From Nanobdellota archaeon (GTDB taxonomy: Archaea > Nanobdellota > Nanobdellia > Pacearchaeales > GW2011-AR1), in assembly GCA_018830685.1 (NCBI GenBank), contig JAHJRR010000079.1, forward strand, positions 1-8,740: a stretch of DNA of 8,740 bases, in the 5' to 3' direction. A program made the position numbers and the translations under genes. A model generated the notes under the pieces. The model was given only the letters and a program-made list of their open reading frames with translations, ran no database searches and was not told the DNA's origin. Below, in pieces: positions 6,947-8,740 of the stretch (the first letter of the stretch is position 1; each line of letters begins with the position of its first letter).

Positions 6947-6955
6947 TATTTAAAT
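6947..6955 (-). promoter_or_regulatory. TATA box of the three-gene RHH-HNH operon
   Basis: ATTTAAATA on the - strand, centred about 29 bp before the ATG of the ribbon-helix-helix gene, with a purine-rich GGAAAG upstream as possible BRE. Predicted transcription starts within a few bases of the ATG. No other promoter is seen before the two downstream overlapping genes. Confidence 0.5.
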
Positions 6956-6996
6956 CTTTCCAAGCTAATAACTTCTTTTAGAAAAAGAAGGCAAAA

Positions 6997-7192
6997 AGGA
7001 ACTCCCCATTTTCTTTTTAGAAAAAAGAAACAAAAAGCGGGCTTATCTCTCCAATACATTGGTCGTCCCACCTGTCCTCCCCCAACCTGAAAAGAAAAAT
7101 CAAAACTCTGCGTCGTCATTTCATTCCTCCTTGCCACGCCTTGCAGGCTCTCGGCTTCTGCCTCGGGTCAAGCAACAACAGTTATGAGGAAA
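6997..7192 (-). repeat. Right copy of an inverted, hairpin-rich repeat
   Basis: Read on the - strand this stretch carries the same blocks in the same order as 4630-4880. TTGTTGCTTG is at 7178-7169, with weaker similarity out to 7192; TTTTGATTTTTCTTTTC is at 7105-7089; GAGAGATAAGCCCGC is at 7051-7037; and ATGGGGAGTTCCT is at 7009-6997. The copies point toward each other and enclose only the ribbon-helix-helix, HNH and 28-residue genes. A 64-codon - strand frame (6943-7137) runs through it but shows no recognisable protein. Together with 7193-7310 this is more than 300 bases without a convincing gene. Confidence 0.6.
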
Positions 7193-7279
7193 TTCCCTGC
7201 GACAATTTCCCAAATTTTTTACTCCGTAAAAAACTCACGAGGTCATTACATTCCGCTCGTGCCCTTCGGGTCTCATAAC
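7181..7279. other. Nested inverted repeats, possible folded RNA or DNA structure
   Basis: An outer stem GTTATGAG/CTCATAAC (7181-7188 with 7272-7279) encloses four local hairpins: GAAATT/AATTTC (7189-7194 with 7204-7209), TTTTTTAC/GTAAAAAA around TCC (7215-7222 with 7226-7233), CACGAG/CTCGTG (7236-7241 with 7256-7261), and CCC-TTC-GGG (7262-7270). All stems are perfect, giving a multibranch fold on either strand. It sits between the right repeat copy and the DUF5320 promoter. No known RNA family is recognised, and no protein is evident. Either an unrecognised structured RNA or the outer end of a mobile or dispersed element. Confidence 0.4.
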
Positions 7280-7310
7280 CAAATGTTAACCCCAAGAAAA
7301 TCACCAAAAC

Positions 7311-7318
7311 ATTTAAAT
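7311..7318 (+). promoter_or_regulatory. TATA box of the DUF5320-type gene
   Basis: ATTTAAAT, followed six bases later by the 16-bp inverted repeat. Normal archaeal spacing predicts transcription starting near 7341, giving a leader of about 27 nt that contains the GGAGG ribosome-binding site. The octamer is palindromic, so it could in principle also work leftward. Confidence 0.55.
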
Positions 7319-7324
7319 AGTGTT

Positions 7325-7340
7325 ACGAATATATATTCAT
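7325..7340. promoter_or_regulatory. Operator-like inverted repeat upstream of the DUF5320-type gene
   Basis: ACGAATATATATTCAT: arms of 7 bp (one mismatch) around 2 bp, just downstream of the TATA box and over the predicted transcription start. It matches the site before the DUF134 gene at 14 of 16 positions. Binding here would block polymerase recruitment, so repression by the DUF134 helix-turn-helix protein is the natural inference. Confidence 0.55.
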
Positions 7341-7367
7341 AATTAAATTACGTGGAGGAAAAATAAA

Positions 7368-7604
7368 ATGCCAGCACAAGACGGAACTGGGCCTCAAGGA
7401 ATGGGGCCTCTTACTGGAAGGGGACTAGGACCTTGTGGTTACGGAATGCGCAGAAGATTGGGAATAGGTTGTGGCAGAGGTTTTGGATTCAGAAGACAAG
7501 TAACCCTAACTGAAGATGAAGAGAAGAAAATCCTTAGCGAAGAGCTCAAAGAACTTGAATCAGAAAAGCAAGAGATAGAAAAAAGGCTTAAAGAGATTAA
7601 GTAA
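7368..7604 (+). CDS. DUF5320-type small Gly-rich protein
   Basis: 78-residue protein with the typical DUF5320 opening MPAQDGTGPQGMGPLTGRG, then a Gly/Arg-rich stretch with Cys23 and Cys35 (GPCGYGMRRR, GIGCGRGFGF), and a C-terminal charged helix likely to form a coiled coil (residues 46-78). The family has no established function; it is often encoded near DUF134 proteins and NifX/NifB-like iron-molybdenum cofactor-type proteins and P-loop Mrp ATPases, which suggests a metal or iron-sulphur connection. Here only the DUF134 partner is seen. GGAGG nine bases before the ATG makes this the clearest Shine-Dalgarno start in the window. The shared operator with the DUF134 gene suggests co-regulation. 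A T-rich stretch after the stop (about 7605-7630) could terminate it. Confidence 0.8.
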   Translation: MPAQDGTGPQGMGPLTGRGLGPCGYGMRRRLGIGCGRGFGFRRQVTLTEDEEKKILSEELKELESEKQEIEKRLKEIK

Positions 7605-7632
7605 TCTTTCTCTTGTTTTTTCTTTTTTATTC
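7605..7632 (+). terminator. Pyrimidine/T-rich candidate terminator
   Basis: Directly after the DUF5320-type stop the + strand is a long run of T with few C/G (TTGTTTTTTCTTTTTTATT). Archaeal RNA polymerase terminates at such U-rich tracts without a hairpin. The next gene has its own promoter 40 bp further on, consistent with termination here. Confidence 0.4.
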
Positions 7633-7672
7633 AGAGTCTCGCGACGCGCATGCACAATCGTTTTTTAACAAA

Positions 7673-7680
7673 ATTTAAAT
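7673..7680 (+). promoter_or_regulatory. TATA box of the DUF134 gene (leaderless type)
   Basis: ATTTAAAT centred about 26.5 bp before the ATG, identical to the octamer at the DUF5320-type promoter. No Shine-Dalgarno follows, so a leaderless mRNA is expected. The operator-like repeat starts five bases downstream of this box. Confidence 0.6.
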
Positions 7681-7685
7681 AGAAT

Positions 7686-7701
7686 ATGAATAAATATTCA
7701 T
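7686..7701. promoter_or_regulatory. Operator-like inverted repeat upstream of the DUF134 gene
   Basis: ATGAATAAATATTCAT: perfect 7-bp arms around two bases, between the TATA box and the start codon. Nearly the same sequence and geometry as 7325-7340. It probably allows the helix-turn-helix product to repress its own gene; the binding itself is inferred. Confidence 0.6.
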
Positions 7702-7702
7702 T

Positions 7703-7993
7703 ATGGTAAGACCAAGAAGATGTAGAAGGGTTCTCTTTAAACCAAATATTATCTACTTCAAACCCCGAGGAATTCCTCTAGTGGAATTAGAAGAAGTCAT
7801 CCTTCACGTTGAAGAATATGAAGCGGTCCGGCTTAAAGATTTAGAAGGATTAGAACAGGAAGAATGTGCAAAAAAAATGAATATTTCACAACCAACCTTT
7901 CACAGGTTAATCCTTTCTGCAAGAAAAAAAATAGCAGATGCAATAATTCACGGAAAAGCCATAAAAATTGAAGGCGGGAATTATAAAATTTGA
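7703..7993 (+). CDS. DUF134 (UPF0251) helix-turn-helix protein
   Basis: 96-residue protein of the DUF134/UPF0251 family, putative transcription factors with a sigma-70 region-4-like helix-turn-helix. The family signature is clear: RPRRCRRVLFKP near the start, YFKPRGIPLVELEEV (18-32), EEYEAVRLKDLEGLEQEECA (37-56), the recognition helix in MNISQPTFHRLILSARKKIA (59-78), and the ending GKAIKIEGG. Length is close to the minimal family size; longer members carry extra C-terminal sequence, absent here. The ATG lies at leaderless spacing from its TATA box. Members often neighbour DUF5320 and NifX-like genes, and the gene before it is DUF5320-like. The same inverted repeat at both promoters suggests it controls itself and that gene. 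The ligand or signal is unknown. Confidence 0.88.
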   Translation: MVRPRRCRRVLFKPNIIYFKPRGIPLVELEEVILHVEEYEAVRLKDLEGLEQEECAKKMNISQPTFHRLILSARKKIADAIIHGKAIKIEGGNYKI

Positions 7994-8037
7994 CTATACA
8001 TTTCTATTGATTTAATTGAATAACTCTCTCTCAGAAT

Positions 8038-8739
8038 TTAACACCAACCTCTACTATGGGAGTATCTATCACATTTAACAGTCTCTCCAGTCACAGGGGC
8101 TGACTCAGAATCGCTGGAGGCACTCGCATCACTACTTAAATCAGAACTTCCATCATCAGTAGATTCAGAATCGCTTGAAACAGTGCCATCACTATGGGGC
8201 TCTTCGTTATTATCATAATCTCCTAGCCCTTCAGGATCCTCTCCCTCCGCATATTGAGGTTGAGTATTCTCATCTCTATCATAAAACTCATTTTCAGAAT
8301 AATCTTCTCTCTGATAACTATCACTTCCAAATTCGCTAGGCCTTGGTTCATTACTTCTTTCATCAGTCTTACATACACATACTCCATCTTTGAAGTCCCA
8401 CCATCCATTTACTAAATCACAACTTGCAGAACACTCTCTTTCCTTTACTCTCCAATCTCCTTCCTCTGCCCTTCTAATATTTCCCTCTTCTATCTTCATT
8501 CTTTCTTGCTTTGGCCACTCATCTTTCATAAATGTCTCACAATCCGGACCCCAGTGTATTCTATTCTCTTTACACTGCCAAGTTATTTTCCCACCACCTT
8601 CAAATCTTTCTCCAACACCATAGTGCTCTCCAACTTCTCCAACAGCACTTTCAAAACATTTTAATCTCTCCATAGGATCTTCTATAGGCATACAATTTTG
8701 TCCTGGTGATACAAACCCTCCAGGTCCCTTATCACCCAT
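8038..8739 (-). CDS. Cys-containing acidic protein, probably 5'-incomplete
   Basis: Not recognised. The frame begins with an ATG one base from the window edge, and it is likely, though not provable here, that the gene extends further upstream; no signal peptide or membrane span is visible in the 233 residues. The first half is a Cys/Trp-containing region (Cys16, 28, 56, 67, 103, 107, 121, 123; pairs CSASC and CVC), which would suit disulphides or metal binding. From about residue 125 it becomes very acidic and rich in Ser/Asp/Glu, with SSDSES occurring twice 20 residues apart, and then ends in VKCDRYSHSRGWC, adding Cys223 and Cys233. Composition resembles an exported or surface protein with a flexible linker, which is inference. 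Its end faces the DUF134 gene across 44 bp. Confidence 0.6.
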   Translation of the reverse strand: MGDKGPGGFVSPGQNCMPIEDPMERLKCFESAVGEVGEHYGVGERFEGGGKITWQCKENRIHWGPDCETFMKDEWPKQERMKIEEGNIRRAEEGDWRVKERECSASCDLVNGWWDFKDGVCVCKTDERSNEPRPSEFGSDSYQREDYSENEFYDRDENTQPQYAEGEDPEGLGDYDNNEEPHSDGTVSSDSESTDDGSSDLSSDASASSDSESAPVTGETVKCDRYSHSRGWC

Positions 8740-8740
8740 A

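Noticed and set aside
6943..7137. 64-codon - strand frame with an internal ATG at 7119 preceded by AGGAGG at good spacing
   Set aside because: The ribosome-binding site is attractive, but the product is low-complexity (Phe/Lys-rich, encoded by A/T tracts), it overlaps the promoter of the regulator gene, and the similarity to the left copy is at the nucleotide level with the second shared block in a different frame. A small protein cannot be fully excluded.
4630..7280. CRISPR array or tRNA gene in the noncoding stretches
   Set aside because: No regularly spaced direct repeats of CRISPR length and no tRNA cloverleaf with anticodon and T-arm motifs were found; the repeats present are inverted or irregularly spaced.
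7184..7342. 52-residue + strand frame starting MRKFPATISQ
   Set aside because: It crosses the whole stem array, the DUF5320 TATA box and the operator, with no ribosome-binding site; the open frame is probably incidental.

Overview
The window looks archaeal. It encodes the archaeal RNA polymerase subunit Rpo11/RpoL, the RecA paralog RadB, a Rad50 C-terminus, an archaeal-type topoisomerase IA and a XerA-like recombinase. Several genes have an AT-rich TATA box centred about 25 bp before the start codon, the spacing of leaderless archaeal transcripts. Low GC, short gaps and overlapping genes would suit a small-genome (DPANN-type) archaeon, but that placement is inference.

Positions 1-1607 (+ strand) are an information-processing block: the 3' end of rad50, then rpoL and radB, the last two with their own leaderless-type promoters. 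radB collides with topA on the opposite strand, their ends overlapping by 9 bp. On the - strand, xerA (GTG start, leaderless-type promoter) is fused head to tail with topA by a TAATG stop/start, so recombinase and topoisomerase should be co-transcribed and possibly translationally coupled.

Positions about 4630-7280 are the accessory part. A tight - strand operon encodes (i) a ribbon-helix-helix DNA-binding protein, (ii) a 535-residue protein with signal peptide, Cys-rich outer domain, one membrane span, long coiled coil and cytoplasmic HNH nuclease-like domain, and (iii) a 28-residue single-span membrane peptide too short for ordinary gene calling. Both junctions are 4-bp ATGA overlaps. The operon lies between two hairpin-rich noncoding stretches that share several collinear blocks in opposite orientation (one of 15 bp and one of 13 bp perfect), like degraded terminal inverted repeats or two copies of a dispersed structured repeat. 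A direct repeat ATGATA-N4-ATGATA before the ribbon-helix-helix gene is a candidate autoregulatory operator. This is the best candidate for an undescribed system: a regulator plus a membrane-tethered HNH protein plus a mini membrane protein. Its function cannot be read from sequence alone.

Positions 7281-7993 (+ strand) hold a DUF5320-type small Gly-rich protein and a DUF134/UPF0251 helix-turn-helix protein. Both promoters carry the same 16-bp inverted repeat (AYGAATA-N2-TATTCAT) just downstream of the TATA box, which makes a two-gene regulon under the DUF134 protein likely. The window ends in a - strand gene, probably incomplete at its 5' side, for a Cys-containing protein with a long acidic Ser/Asp/Glu-rich tail.
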